Assembly: GCA_964405465.1 (NCBI GenBank)
Contig: CAYONZ010000043.1
Coordinates: 1-29,588, forward strand
Length of the DNA stretch: 29,588 nucleotides
Reading direction: 5' to 3'
From: CAYONZ01 sp964405465
GTDB lineage: Bacteria > Bdellovibrionota > Bdellovibrionia > Bdellovibrionales > JAMPXM01
Shown here: positions 23,353-29,588 of the stretch, one piece after another
Numbering within the stretch: the first letter of the stretch is position 1
How the letters are laid out: each line of letters starts with the position of its first letter
Program-made: the position numbers and the translations under genes
Notes under the pieces: model-generated
Told to the model about the DNA's origin: nothing
Database searches by the model: none
The model's input: only the letters and a program-made list of their open reading frames with translations

Positions 23353-24339
23353 CTAGAATTGTGCAGTCACCGGACTGTTTCGAACTTCAAAGAGATACAT
23401 CAAGTGAACCTCTCCGTTCTTTATCATGGCCGTTGGCGGATTAGGAAATTGTCGTGCTTTGTGGAAGGCAATGACAGATGTCGAGTCAAGCGACTGAAGT
23501 CCTGATCCCATATGCATTTGGGCTCGCAAAAAATTTCCATCTTTGTCGAGAATGAACTCCATTTGTGTACGCCAGATTTCGTCACCAGTCGAGGCTCTGG
23601 TTCGACGATAGCTTGAGAGCACACGCTCAACTTCTCTTTCCCAATGGTAACGTATCTGTTCTTCAATTCGCGAGTAGAACCCATAAAAAGTATCATGATC
23701 GGTCGAGAGTGCCGTAAAAGACCCAAACCGAATATTGTCTGGGAGTATTTCGCCAGTGGTTGAAATGCCGGAGATCAATCCTCTTGATGCTAAATTCGAA
23801 GTGCGATTTTCGTCGTCTCCTGCAGCCTTAACTTCTTGTTTTGCTTCCTTTGCCGACTGTGTGACAAGATCGGAGTCGGCGTGCGAGGCAAGTTGTTTAA
23901 TGCCTTTTTGAATTTTGATTTCTGGTCTCAGGTCGAGTTGCCGCAATCTCACTCCGTGTGACTTGACCGAGGGTTTGACGAGAGAATTGGCCTGAGGATC
24001 AGGGAGATTGCTTCGATTCTGAGTTAGCCCAGATAGGGGTGAGCGTGTTTCATGCAAAACATCTTGCCGACGTTCAGATGCAAATCGTTTTTTTTCCTCT
24101 TTAAGCGGGTCTTCATGCTTCAAATCTTTTTCTTCTTCAGGAATATCCATTTGCCGCACACGAGTCTTGTCTGCTGGATCGAGATTTTTAGCAAGGTCCG
24201 TCCCCGTCAGATCCAGAATCTCAATTTGAGTCATTTTCGGAGATTTTTGTGTCCATGGGTCAACTTTTAGGCGCGAGAGTCCGGCCCCCAAAATGAGGTG
24301 AATCATCATGCTTAGGATAAGTGCTCGTAAGACTTTCAT
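23353..24339 (-). CDS. TonB-like energy-transducing protein
   Basis: A 328-residue protein with an N-terminal membrane anchor (about 5-20) and a long charged periplasmic region (25-220), with a Glu/Lys-rich stretch instead of the Pro-rich spacer of enteric TonB. A C-terminal TonB-type domain (about 225-320) contains IEEQIRYHWERE, TQMEFILDKDGNF and a final VHLMYLFEV strand. Such proteins carry proton-motive energy from an ExbB/ExbD (or TolQ/R-like) motor to the outer envelope. No exbB/exbD or TonB-dependent receptor is present nearby. AGGGGA precedes the ATG. First gene of the minus-strand operon, divergent from pilZ across a 128-bp region. Confidence 0.8.
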   Translation of the reverse strand: MKVLRALILSMMIHLILGAGLSRLKVDPWTQKSPKMTQIEILDLTGTDLAKNLDPADKTRVRQMDIPEEEKDLKHEDPLKEEKKRFASERRQDVLHETRSPLSGLTQNRSNLPDPQANSLVKPSVKSHGVRLRQLDLRPEIKIQKGIKQLASHADSDLVTQSAKEAKQEVKAAGDDENRTSNLASRGLISGISTTGEILPDNIRFGSFTALSTDHDTFYGFYSRIEEQIRYHWEREVERVLSSYRRTRASTGDEIWRTQMEFILDKDGNFLRAQMHMGSGLQSLDSTSVIAFHKARQFPNPPTAMIKNGEVHLMYLFEVRNSPVTAQF

Positions 24340-24399
24340 ATTCCCCTGTGGTCCAGCCTTTGTCCCGTCTGGTTCTTCCCATTGTCTCTCCGGAACGCC

Positions 24400-24426
24400 T
24401 CATGTTGCAACATTTTTTGCCGATAA
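24400..24426 (+). promoter_or_regulatory. Sigma-28 (FliA)-like promoter of the PilZ gene
   Basis: GCCGATAA (24419-24426) is an exact match to the sigma-28 -10 element. The consensus spacing of 11 bp leads to TCATGTTG (24400-24407), which matches the -35 consensus TAAAGTTT at 5 of 8 positions. The gene start is 41 bp downstream. Confidence 0.6.
24402..24413. promoter_or_regulatory. 12-bp perfect palindrome between divergent genes
   Basis: ATGTTGCAACAT lies across the -35/spacer part of the sigma-28-like promoter and about 65 bp upstream of the TonB-like gene. A dimeric repressor bound here could control pilZ, the envelope operon or both. Confidence 0.4.
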
Positions 24427-24467
24427 GAAGGGTGTCGAAAGAGTGATGGGATTTTTGGGGGGTATTG

Positions 24468-24989
24468 ATGAAGGCAGGCAGTAATATTATCGAGTTGAAG
24501 AACCGTAGTCGGGCTAAGAAAAAGCATTTTGCTAAGACAGCCAAACCTGCGCCTGTTGTCGATATGACAGAGCGACGCAATGAAATGCTTGTGCAGGAGC
24601 GTCGCCAGGTGAAACGTACCATTTTGACTGAATTTATCGGTGCCTTTATCGTGGTTCCTCGCAAGGGACTGCAAAAGGTGGCCATCTACGATATTTCTGA
24701 CAATGGAATTGCGGTTGACCTACCTCACGAAGTGGGTCGCCTGATTGTGGGCGAAGAGGTGGCGATGCGAGTGTATCTCAACCAACAGACCTATTTTGGT
24801 TTCGTTGTTAAAGTGACCAATGCTCGAGATATCACCGAAGAAGGTGTTTATCGTCACGGAGCAACCTTTGCCAAAGGCACCATCAATGATTTGGCTCTTC
24901 ACCATTTTGTAAAATTCATTGAAAACATCAGCGCGAGTCTCCAAACGGATTCAGGTGATGTTTTGGTTTCAAACCTAAGCGGAAGGTAA
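24468..24989 (+). CDS. PilZ-domain c-di-GMP receptor
   Basis: A 173-residue soluble protein. A basic disordered leader (1-35, many Lys/Arg) is followed by one PilZ domain. The c-di-GMP-binding residues are intact: RxxxR (Arg46, Arg50 in RRQVKR) and the D-x-S-x-x-G motif (DISDNG, 75-80). The rest of the barrel continues to about 150 with GEEVAMRVYL and GVYRHGATF. It probably turns c-di-GMP made by the two cyclases in this window into a protein-level response. A sigma-28-like promoter would link it to motility, as with YcgR, but it lacks the YcgR N-domain. A TTG at 24465 is an alternative start. Confidence 0.88.
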   Translation: MKAGSNIIELKNRSRAKKKHFAKTAKPAPVVDMTERRNEMLVQERRQVKRTILTEFIGAFIVVPRKGLQKVAIYDISDNGIAVDLPHEVGRLIVGEEVAMRVYLNQQTYFGFVVKVTNARDITEEGVYRHGATFAKGTINDLALHHFVKFIENISASLQTDSGDVLVSNLSGR

Positions 24990-25140
24990 TGAGCGAGGCC
25001 CCCCAAATGCGAGTTGGCTTTTGGGCGGTGGTTTGATTTTCGCAAACGGCACAGTCATTGTCCACAGTCATTCTCCACGCAACGACGCGTTTACTGTTTT
25101 TTTTCTTTTACAAATTCTTCTGAATAGAATGCAATGATCA

Positions 25141-25200
25141 CAGAGGGCCTTGCCCTTTTTGATCGCAAGGTTGCGGTCAATTTGTTTAGGAGGATTGGTT
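25141..25200 (+). promoter_or_regulatory. phoH 5' leader with mutually exclusive hairpins (possible attenuator)
   Basis: Hairpin A: AGGGC (25144-25148) with GCCCT (25152-25156), then TTTT, terminator-like. Hairpin B: GATCGCA (25161-25167) with TGCGGTC (25172-25178). Alternative: GGCCTTGC (25146-25153) with GCAAGGTT (25165-25172), including a perfect CCTTGC/GCAAGG, which would disrupt both A and B. The phoH ribosome-binding site AGGAGG (25188-25193) follows 9 nt after hairpin B. The layout resembles terminator/antiterminator control. Confidence 0.45.
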
Positions 25201-26577
25201 TTGGCACTATTTCAAGTGGGTTCTTCTTCTTCGTCGACTAATAAAAAACAAAATCCCCCAGGAACGCGTCGGCAAATTGTCGTCGATACAAACGTCATTT
25301 TGTTTGATGCCCTGGCTATAGCAAAATTCAAAGATGCGGATGTTTATATTCCTGTTTCAGTGATCGAAGAAATCGATCGATTTAAGCGTGATCTTGGAGA
25401 AAATGGTCGAAACGCTCGACAGTTCAGTCGTTTCATTGATGTTCTTCGCGAAAAAGGTCGTTTGGCCGATGGCGTGGAGTTAGATAATTCAACAACCAAA
25501 GTGACAGTGACCACCGATAAGCATTTCGACGGTATGCCACCTGAGTTGGATTCTGAAAAGGCGGATAACCGCATTTTGATGACGGCAATGGCTCTGCAGA
25601 AAAAAATGAGCGACACACTTGTTGAGCTGGTAACCAAAGATATTAATTTGCGAATTAAGGCCGACGTCTTTGGTGTTGAAGCACGTGATTATGAGCCCGA
25701 ACGCGTGTCGACTGAAGAAATGTACTCAGGGCATAAACAAATCGATTTGACCTCTGAGCAAATCAATACCTTTTACTCTGAAAAAGTTTTGGTTTTAGAG
25801 GGTGAGCACGGAATTGTTTCCAATGAGTATGTGCTTATGCGAGATGAGAGCAATCCCAATCACAGTGCCTTGGGGCGAATGAGTGAGCGAGATGGTGGTG
25901 TCGTGCCATTGATCACTCTTACCCAGAGTATTTGGGGAATTCAGCCAAGAAACGTCGAACAAAGTTTTGCACTAGATTGTTTGTTGAATGATGAAATCCT
26001 ATTTGTTTCATTGGTGGGTAAGGCCGGAACTGGTAAAACTCTATTGGCTCTTGCCGCAGGACTTTACAAGACTCTCGATGAAGGGCGTTTTCAGCGCCTT
26101 TTGGTGAGTCGTCCGATTTTTCCGATGGGACGAGACATAGGATATCTCCCTGGAGATGTTGAGCAAAAGTTAAACCCATGGATGCAGCCCATTTTTGATA
26201 ACGTGGAGTTTTTGATGGGCGCCGACAAAAAGGCCGCAGGCCGAGCTCAAGAGCTGATCAACCAAGGCATGTTAAATATTGAGCCGCTGACTTATATTCG
26301 TGGGCGAAGTATTCCCAATCAGTATCTGATTGTGGACGAGGCTCAGAATTTGACTCCCCATGAAATCAAAACCATTGTCACTCGTGCAGGCCAAGGTACG
26401 AAGGTGGTTTTAACGGGCGATTATTTTCAGATCGACAATCNNNNNNNNNNCGACAGGGCCACGAGCGGATTGACCTACGCTGTAGAGCGATTTAAAGGGC
26501 AGCGCTGGGCGGCTCATGTGACATTTTCAAAAGGGGAACGGTCAGAGTTGGCAGAATTGGCAGCAAATATTCTGTAA
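25201..26577 (+). CDS. PIN domain-PhoH ATPase fusion (PhoH2-type)
   Basis: A protein of about 458 residues. The N-terminal PIN nuclease domain (about 24-165) has VVDTNVILFD with Asp29 and further acids (Glu56, Asp122, Asp147). The C-terminal PhoH ATPase has Walker A GKAGTGKT (273-280), Walker B LIVDEAQN (376-383) and TGDYFQIDN. PhoH2 proteins of this layout are described as sequence-biased RNA helicase/RNases. The start is TTG 25201 behind AGGAGG (25188-25193); frames upstream are open, but have no better ribosome site. Ten N (26441-26450) fall just after QIDN. The family motif there (QIDNPYLD-type) would need about 7 missing bases, not 10. A hairpin follows the gene. Confidence 0.92.
   Translation: MALFQVGSSSSSTNKKQNPPGTRRQIVVDTNVILFDALAIAKFKDADVYIPVSVIEEIDRFKRDLGENGRNARQFSRFIDVLREKGRLADGVELDNSTTKVTVTTDKHFDGMPPELDSEKADNRILMTAMALQKKMSDTLVELVTKDINLRIKADVFGVEARDYEPERVSTEEMYSGHKQIDLTSEQINTFYSEKVLVLEGEHGIVSNEYVLMRDESNPNHSALGRMSERDGGVVPLITLTQSIWGIQPRNVEQSFALDCLLNDEILFVSLVGKAGTGKTLLALAAGLYKTLDEGRFQRLLVSRPIFPMGRDIGYLPGDVEQKLNPWMQPIFDNVEFLMGADKKAAGRAQELINQGMLNIEPLTYIRGRSIPNQYLIVDEAQNLTPHEIKTIVTRAGQGTKVVLTGDYFQIDNXXXXDRATSGLTYAVERFKGQRWAAHVTFSKGERSELAELAANIL
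26441..26450. other. Assembly gap, 10 N
   Basis: Ten N inside phoH. Flanking codons read QIDN before the gap and DRATSGLTY after it. Both 10 and 7 bases keep the frame, so the gene is not broken by it. True length is discussed in the findings. Confidence 0.98.
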
Positions 26578-26593
26578 GATTTCTATCCCAACA

Positions 26594-26632
26594 AAATCAT
26601 GTCACCTACACCGGCAGGAGGTGGCATGATTT
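26594..26632. terminator. Long hairpin after phoH
   Basis: AAATCATGTCACCT (26594-26607) pairs over 14 bp, one wobble, with AGGTGGCATGATTT (26619-26632). The loop is 11 nt. No T-run follows on the plus strand (CTGGG), while on the minus strand TTTTGTT would follow. It may end phoH transcripts inefficiently or protect their 3' end. The rest of 26633-26862 holds only a small leader hairpin (AACCTC 26771-26776 with GAGGTT 26784-26789) before slyD. Confidence 0.6.
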
Positions 26633-26862
26633 CTGGGACACAGTAGTTTAAACTGAGACCTGTGCATCGGAGTTCTGAATTCACTTTTGTCCGACTTGAA
26701 TGCTCAAGACACACCCAAGGGTAGCCAAAAAATACCTGAAAAATGCTTGAAAATTTAAGTATGGGGCTAAAACCTCTCGCCTTGAGGTTCAAAGCTGTGG
26801 TAAACCCGTGCGAATCAAAAATTCAGGAGATCGCAAAAGAGATCCTAAAAAGGGAGTCTAAA

Positions 26863-27336
26863 ATGGGTTCGAAAGTTGTGAGCATTCACTACACACTTAA
26901 AGATAAATCAGGAACAGTTCTCGAGTCGTCATTCGGTGATGAACCATTGAGCTACCTTGAAGACGTAGGTCAGATCATTCCTGGTCTTGAAAAAGAGCTG
27001 AAAGGTCTAAAAAAGGGCGACAAAAAAGTAGTAGCGGTCATAGCTGCTGAAGCCTACGGTGAACATGATCCTAGCCTGATCGTGACCGTTGCAAAAGATG
27101 CACTTCCAAAAAAAGATATCAAAGTGGGAGACGAGTTCTACGCAGATAGCAATGGGCACACCACAGTGGTTGTGGTCACTGAAGTCGGCGCCACTGATGT
27201 TAAAGTTGATGGTAATCACCCCCTTGCTGGACAAGATCTTCAGTTCGAAGTTGAGGTTCTCGAAGTTCGAGATGCGACTTCAGAAGAAATGGCACATGGG
27301 CATGCTCATGGACCTGGCGGGCACCACCATCACTAA
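26863..27336 (+). CDS. slyD: FKBP-type peptidyl-prolyl isomerase, SlyD-like
   Basis: A 157-residue cytoplasmic prolyl isomerase and chaperone. The FKBP core is visible: VVSIHYTLKDKSG, the LSYLEDVGQIIPGLEKELKGLKKGDKK stretch, then the insert-in-flap domain with VAVIAAEAYGEHDPSLIVTV, and the return strand LAGQDLQFEVEVLEV. The C-terminus is His-rich (HGHAHGPGGHHHH), like the metal-binding tail of E. coli SlyD that serves nickel handling, but shorter. AGGGAG (26851-26856) fixes ATG 26863; an upstream in-frame ATG at 26743 would add 40 residues with no family match. A strong terminator follows. Confidence 0.93.
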   Translation: MGSKVVSIHYTLKDKSGTVLESSFGDEPLSYLEDVGQIIPGLEKELKGLKKGDKKVVAVIAAEAYGEHDPSLIVTVAKDALPKKDIKVGDEFYADSNGHTTVVVVTEVGATDVKVDGNHPLAGQDLQFEVEVLEVRDATSEEMAHGHAHGPGGHHHH

Positions 27337-27409
27337 AATTGTTTATAAATAGAATTTATCTAAATGCGGGAAACCTGATTGTGATCATGCTCCCTGATTT
27401 AGCAAAATT

Positions 27410-27437
27410 AAAAACGCCGGAGACGGCGTTTTTTTTT
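27410..27437 (+). terminator. Rho-independent terminator after slyD
   Basis: AAAAACGCCG (27410-27419) pairs with CGGCGTTTTT (27424-27433) around a GAGA tetraloop, and the T-run continues to 27437. The A-tract on the left arm makes it potentially bidirectional. Confidence 0.95.
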
Positions 27438-27636
27438 GAGTAAATCTTGAAATTTCATGGTTTTTTGATCCTCGACCTTTGGATGGCTCGTTTCAAAAAT
27501 ACTCCCCATTGCTGTTAAAGCATGACATTCTTTTGGGGTATGGTGTTCTGGCTCTAGGGTCATTTGCAGAACCTTCTGTCGATGGCGTGAGAACTTGACC
27601 CCAAAAGCATTTGTTAAACAACATAAGGAGACAGCA

Positions 27637-28926
27637 ATGAAGTTCAACAAGGTTAGTACAGCAGCCAGTTCGATTCTCGGTGTGGTGACGCTGATTTCAT
27701 CAGCAACGGTTTTTGCTGGTGGTTTCGAGAAAAACATATTCTTTTCAGGTCGTTACTCCGGCGTTGGAGGTGCGGCTGCAGCTATCGTTAGTGGTCCGGA
27801 AGCCATGTACTGGAACCCAGCTGGACTCGTAACTAAGGCTGGTAAACAAGAAATGACATTTGATTTGTCTCCAACTCAATCGCAGTTTTCTGGAACTTTT
27901 CCAAATGGCACAGGAGAGGTCAAATCAGATAATGCGACGACTTCTCCCGGTGGGATTTTTTATAACTACGGTCTAAATGACAAAGTTGGTTTAGGTTTTG
28001 GTTTCTACACAGTGGCTGGTGCCTATGTGAAATACAAAGATGTAAACATGGGAAATAGTTTTCAAACTCTTCGTCCAACGATCACCAATGATTTGGCGGT
28101 GTATGAGTTGGCTGCAGGTGCTGGTTACAAAGTGAATGATCAATTGAAGCTCGGTGCTGCATGGAGAATTTCAATGGCCAGAGCGAATTTGCAATCAGGA
28201 AAGCTCACCTACAGCGGAGCGACTCCAGTTGCATTGGCTGGTGTTGATATCAAAAATCTCAAGGGTACTGAAGTCACTGGTTTTCGCTTAGGCGCACAAT
28301 ACCAGCCGATGGAACACCTTGATATCGGTCTAGATATTCGAACTGAGGTGAACTTTACAACTAAAGGTCAGGCTTCTGCACAGATTCAAACTTTGTCGTC
28401 GCCAACCACAATCACTTATCTGACTGACACAGACGCGACAGTTAAGACTTCGGCGCCTATGCAAATTTCGTTGGGAGCCGGATACGATGTGATGCCGCAA
28501 CTGAAAATCTTAGGAGAGTATGTTTTCACTCAGTACTCAAAAGTAGATTCTATTAAAGTTGAAGGTACTTTGAGCAATGGATCGGCACTTGGCAATATAG
28601 ATTTGAATTTCAAAGACATGACAAACATTCGTATCGGTGGTGAGTACACAGGGTATGCGTTACCGATTCGCGCAGGCTATGTGTACACTTCAACAGTGAC
28701 CAATGAAGGTTATGCTCGCCCAACATTCACTCCCCCAGGGCCAGCACACACTTTTGTGGTTGGTACAGGGTACGGTATGATGGACAACAAATTGAAACTT
28801 GATGGTGGCTTGGAGATGACAACATTCAAAGCAACAGTTTCGAATGTTGCTCAGGCAGATACATCGACCGGTGACTACAGTGCCAAAGCCTATGCTTTGC
28901 ATCTTGGAGCAACATACGAATTTTAA
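27637..28926 (+). CDS. FadL/OmpP1-family outer-membrane porin
   Basis: A 429-residue exported beta-barrel protein. The signal peptide (about 1-27) is cleaved after VFA. The mature N-terminus contains SGVGGAAAAIVSGPEAMYWNPAGL; the NPAGL element is the hallmark of the FadL hatch domain. Many beta strands follow, and the chain ends in GATYEF with the terminal Phe of BamA substrates. FadL proteins admit long-chain fatty acids or other hydrophobic compounds; the substrate here is unknown. The length is close to E. coli FadL (446 precursor). AAGGAG (27625-27630) fixes ATG 27637. Flanked by terminators on both sides, it is probably transcribed alone; no convincing promoter was found in 27438-27624. 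Confidence 0.9.
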   Translation: MKFNKVSTAASSILGVVTLISSATVFAGGFEKNIFFSGRYSGVGGAAAAIVSGPEAMYWNPAGLVTKAGKQEMTFDLSPTQSQFSGTFPNGTGEVKSDNATTSPGGIFYNYGLNDKVGLGFGFYTVAGAYVKYKDVNMGNSFQTLRPTITNDLAVYELAAGAGYKVNDQLKLGAAWRISMARANLQSGKLTYSGATPVALAGVDIKNLKGTEVTGFRLGAQYQPMEHLDIGLDIRTEVNFTTKGQASAQIQTLSSPTTITYLTDTDATVKTSAPMQISLGAGYDVMPQLKILGEYVFTQYSKVDSIKVEGTLSNGSALGNIDLNFKDMTNIRIGGEYTGYALPIRAGYVYTSTVTNEGYARPTFTPPGPAHTFVVGTGYGMMDNKLKLDGGLEMTTFKATVSNVAQADTSTGDYSAKAYALHLGATYEF

Positions 28927-29002
28927 GTTGCTGCCCCGGCCTGGATGTCGCTTTGAGACGGCGAGATCTTAAGGTAAAAAAAGTAGGTTGAATGTTTCTA
29001 CA

Positions 29003-29040
29003 AAAACCCACATCTTCAACGAGATGTGGGTTTTGTTTTG
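29003..29040 (+). terminator. Rho-independent terminator after the FadL-like porin
   Basis: AAAACCCACATCT (29003-29015) pairs perfectly over 13 bp with AGATGTGGGTTTT (29022-29034), with a 6-nt loop, followed by GTTTTG. Strong and close to the porin stop (77 nt). Confidence 0.95.
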
Positions 29041-29144
29041 TCGAGCGAAGCGAGAGCATTGAATAATCGAGCGAAGTGAGAGCATTGAATAATCGAGCGA
29101 AGTGAGAGCATTGAATAGTCGAGCGAAGCGAGTGACGGATAAAG
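29041..29144. repeat. 26-bp tandem repeat, three full copies and one partial
   Basis: Units at 29041-29066, 29067-29092 and 29093-29118 begin TCGAGCGAAG(C/T)GAGAGC and end TTGAATA(A/G). A partial fourth at 29119-29144 shares the first 14 bases. The length is not a multiple of three, so it is not coding. Units 1 and 4 hold GCGAAGC, a sequence known to form a very stable mini-hairpin as single-stranded DNA; units 2 and 3 have GCGAAGT. It sits between the porin terminator and the PPC-domain gene. Confidence 0.9.
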
Positions 29145-29190
29145 AATGACCAAGTGAGAGCAGTAGCTCGTCGGAGTTGAGAGGCGTGAA

Positions 29191-29588
29191 ATGAAAAATC
29201 CCAAAACCAATTCCAATACCAGCTCCAAAACAACCGGAGCCGCTGATGGAGTCACTGCTTCATTTTCTGCAGCATTTTCTGTCGGAGTTTCAGCCGTGCA
29301 GGCTCATGTCTTACGTTTGACCCCTGGGCAGGACCTGTATGCCGAACTAGCCAGATACGCCAAAGAAACCAACGCCTCGTATTCAATTGGTACCTGCGTG
29401 GGAAGCTTAAGCGAAGCTTTCATGCGCATGCCTGGAGAAAATGTGGCCACGCATTTCGCCGGTCCATTTGAGATTGTGTCGCTCGTTGGTACTCTGACCG
29501 CAGACGGAGTTCATTTGCATATCGCGGTGAGCGATCGAATGGGGCAAGTCCGGGGTGGCCACTTGAAAGAAAAAAGTTTGATTCACAC
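29191..29588 (+). CDS. PPC-domain (DUF296) protein, 3' end outside the window
   Basis: The open frame runs off the window after 132 residues. ATG 29191 has GAGAGG (29179-29184) upstream. A Ser/Thr/Ala-rich low-complexity leader (1-35) precedes a PPC domain: VLRLTPGQDLYAELARYA, then SYSIGTCVGSLSEAFMR, then PFEIVSLVGTLTADGVHLHIAVSD and VRGGHL. The last part holds the conserved His residues (H-L-H, GGH) that bind metal in this trimeric family. In plants PPC domains sit next to AT-hook DNA-binding motifs; bacterial ones are mostly single-domain with unknown function. No AT-hook is visible. The leader is not a normal signal peptide. Confidence 0.85.
   Translation, partial: MKNPKTNSNTSSKTTGAADGVTASFSAAFSVGVSAVQAHVLRLTPGQDLYAELARYAKETNASYSIGTCVGSLSEAFMRMPGENVATHFAGPFEIVSLVGTLTADGVHLHIAVSDRMGQVRGGHLKEKSLIH

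Noticed and set aside
25107..25130. TTTACA and TAGAAT upstream of phoH as a promoter
   Set aside because: Spacing is only 12 bp, outside the functional range; TAGAAT alone may still be a -10 element.
27549..27573. Sigma-54 site upstream of the FadL-like porin (CTGGCTC ... TTGCAG)
   Set aside because: GG and GC are 16 rather than 12 bases apart, so the invariant spacing fails.
27438..27636. Promoter for the FadL-like porin (TTAAAG, 18 bp, TATGGT near 27515-27544)
   Set aside because: Only 3 of 6 and 4 of 6 matches; not strong enough to list as a feature.
29041..29144. CRISPR array
   Set aside because: The units are directly contiguous with no variable spacers and there are no cas genes.

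Overview
The window looks like chromosomal DNA of a Bdellovibrio-like predatory or free-swimming bacterium (Bdellovibrionota). The pointer is a small FHA-GGDEF protein (6548-7477) with the layout of the B. bacteriovorus diguanylate cyclase DgcB, including an N-terminal DKT phosphothreonine-type motif. An extended chemotaxis set, a PIN-PhoH protein and a FadL-like porin also fit. The lineage is inferred from protein architecture, not from a database search. Two N runs (100 N at 21539-21638 and 10 N at 26441-26450) show that this is a draft assembly.

Layout. Bases 1-1404 hold the 3' end of rlmN and a PfkB-family sugar/nucleoside kinase, closed by a strong terminator. Bases 1604-7477 hold a coiled-coil protein, a GGDEF protein, a metallophosphoesterase, phosphoglucose isomerase and dgcB; dgcB has its own near-leaderless promoter. 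Bases 7478-7891 are non-coding. Bases 7892-9666 hold an ECF sigma factor, a membrane protein placed as its anti-sigma factor and an exported helical protein. Bases 9781-13657 hold a phosphorelay operon: REC-histidine kinase, two stand-alone receivers and a CheA-type kinase. Bases 13901-20735 hold a compact chemotaxis operon (cheW, cheR, cheA, cheC, cheD, cheY, cheB) behind a sigma-54-like site. On the minus strand, 24339-20742 encodes an envelope operon: TonB-like protein, small beta-barrel, HExxH lipoprotein and an unrecognised membrane protein. Bases 24468-29588 hold a PilZ protein behind a sigma-28-like site, phoH with a possible attenuator leader, a SlyD-like FKBP, a FadL-like porin, a 26-bp tandem repeat and the start of a PPC-domain (DUF296) protein.

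The theme is signalling: two apparently active diguanylate cyclases, a c-di-GMP receptor (PilZ), two CheA kinases and several receivers lie within 25 kb. No methyl-accepting receptor, flagellar gene, tRNA, rRNA, CRISPR array, insertion sequence or phage gene was seen.

The observations most worth testing are: a [DE]-K-T-[VIM] motif shared by the coiled-coil protein and DgcB, which suggests an FHA ligand; mutually exclusive hairpins in the phoH leader; alternative-sigma sites in front of cheW and pilZ; an HK-REC-REC-CheA relay with no output domain; and the four-gene envelope operon.
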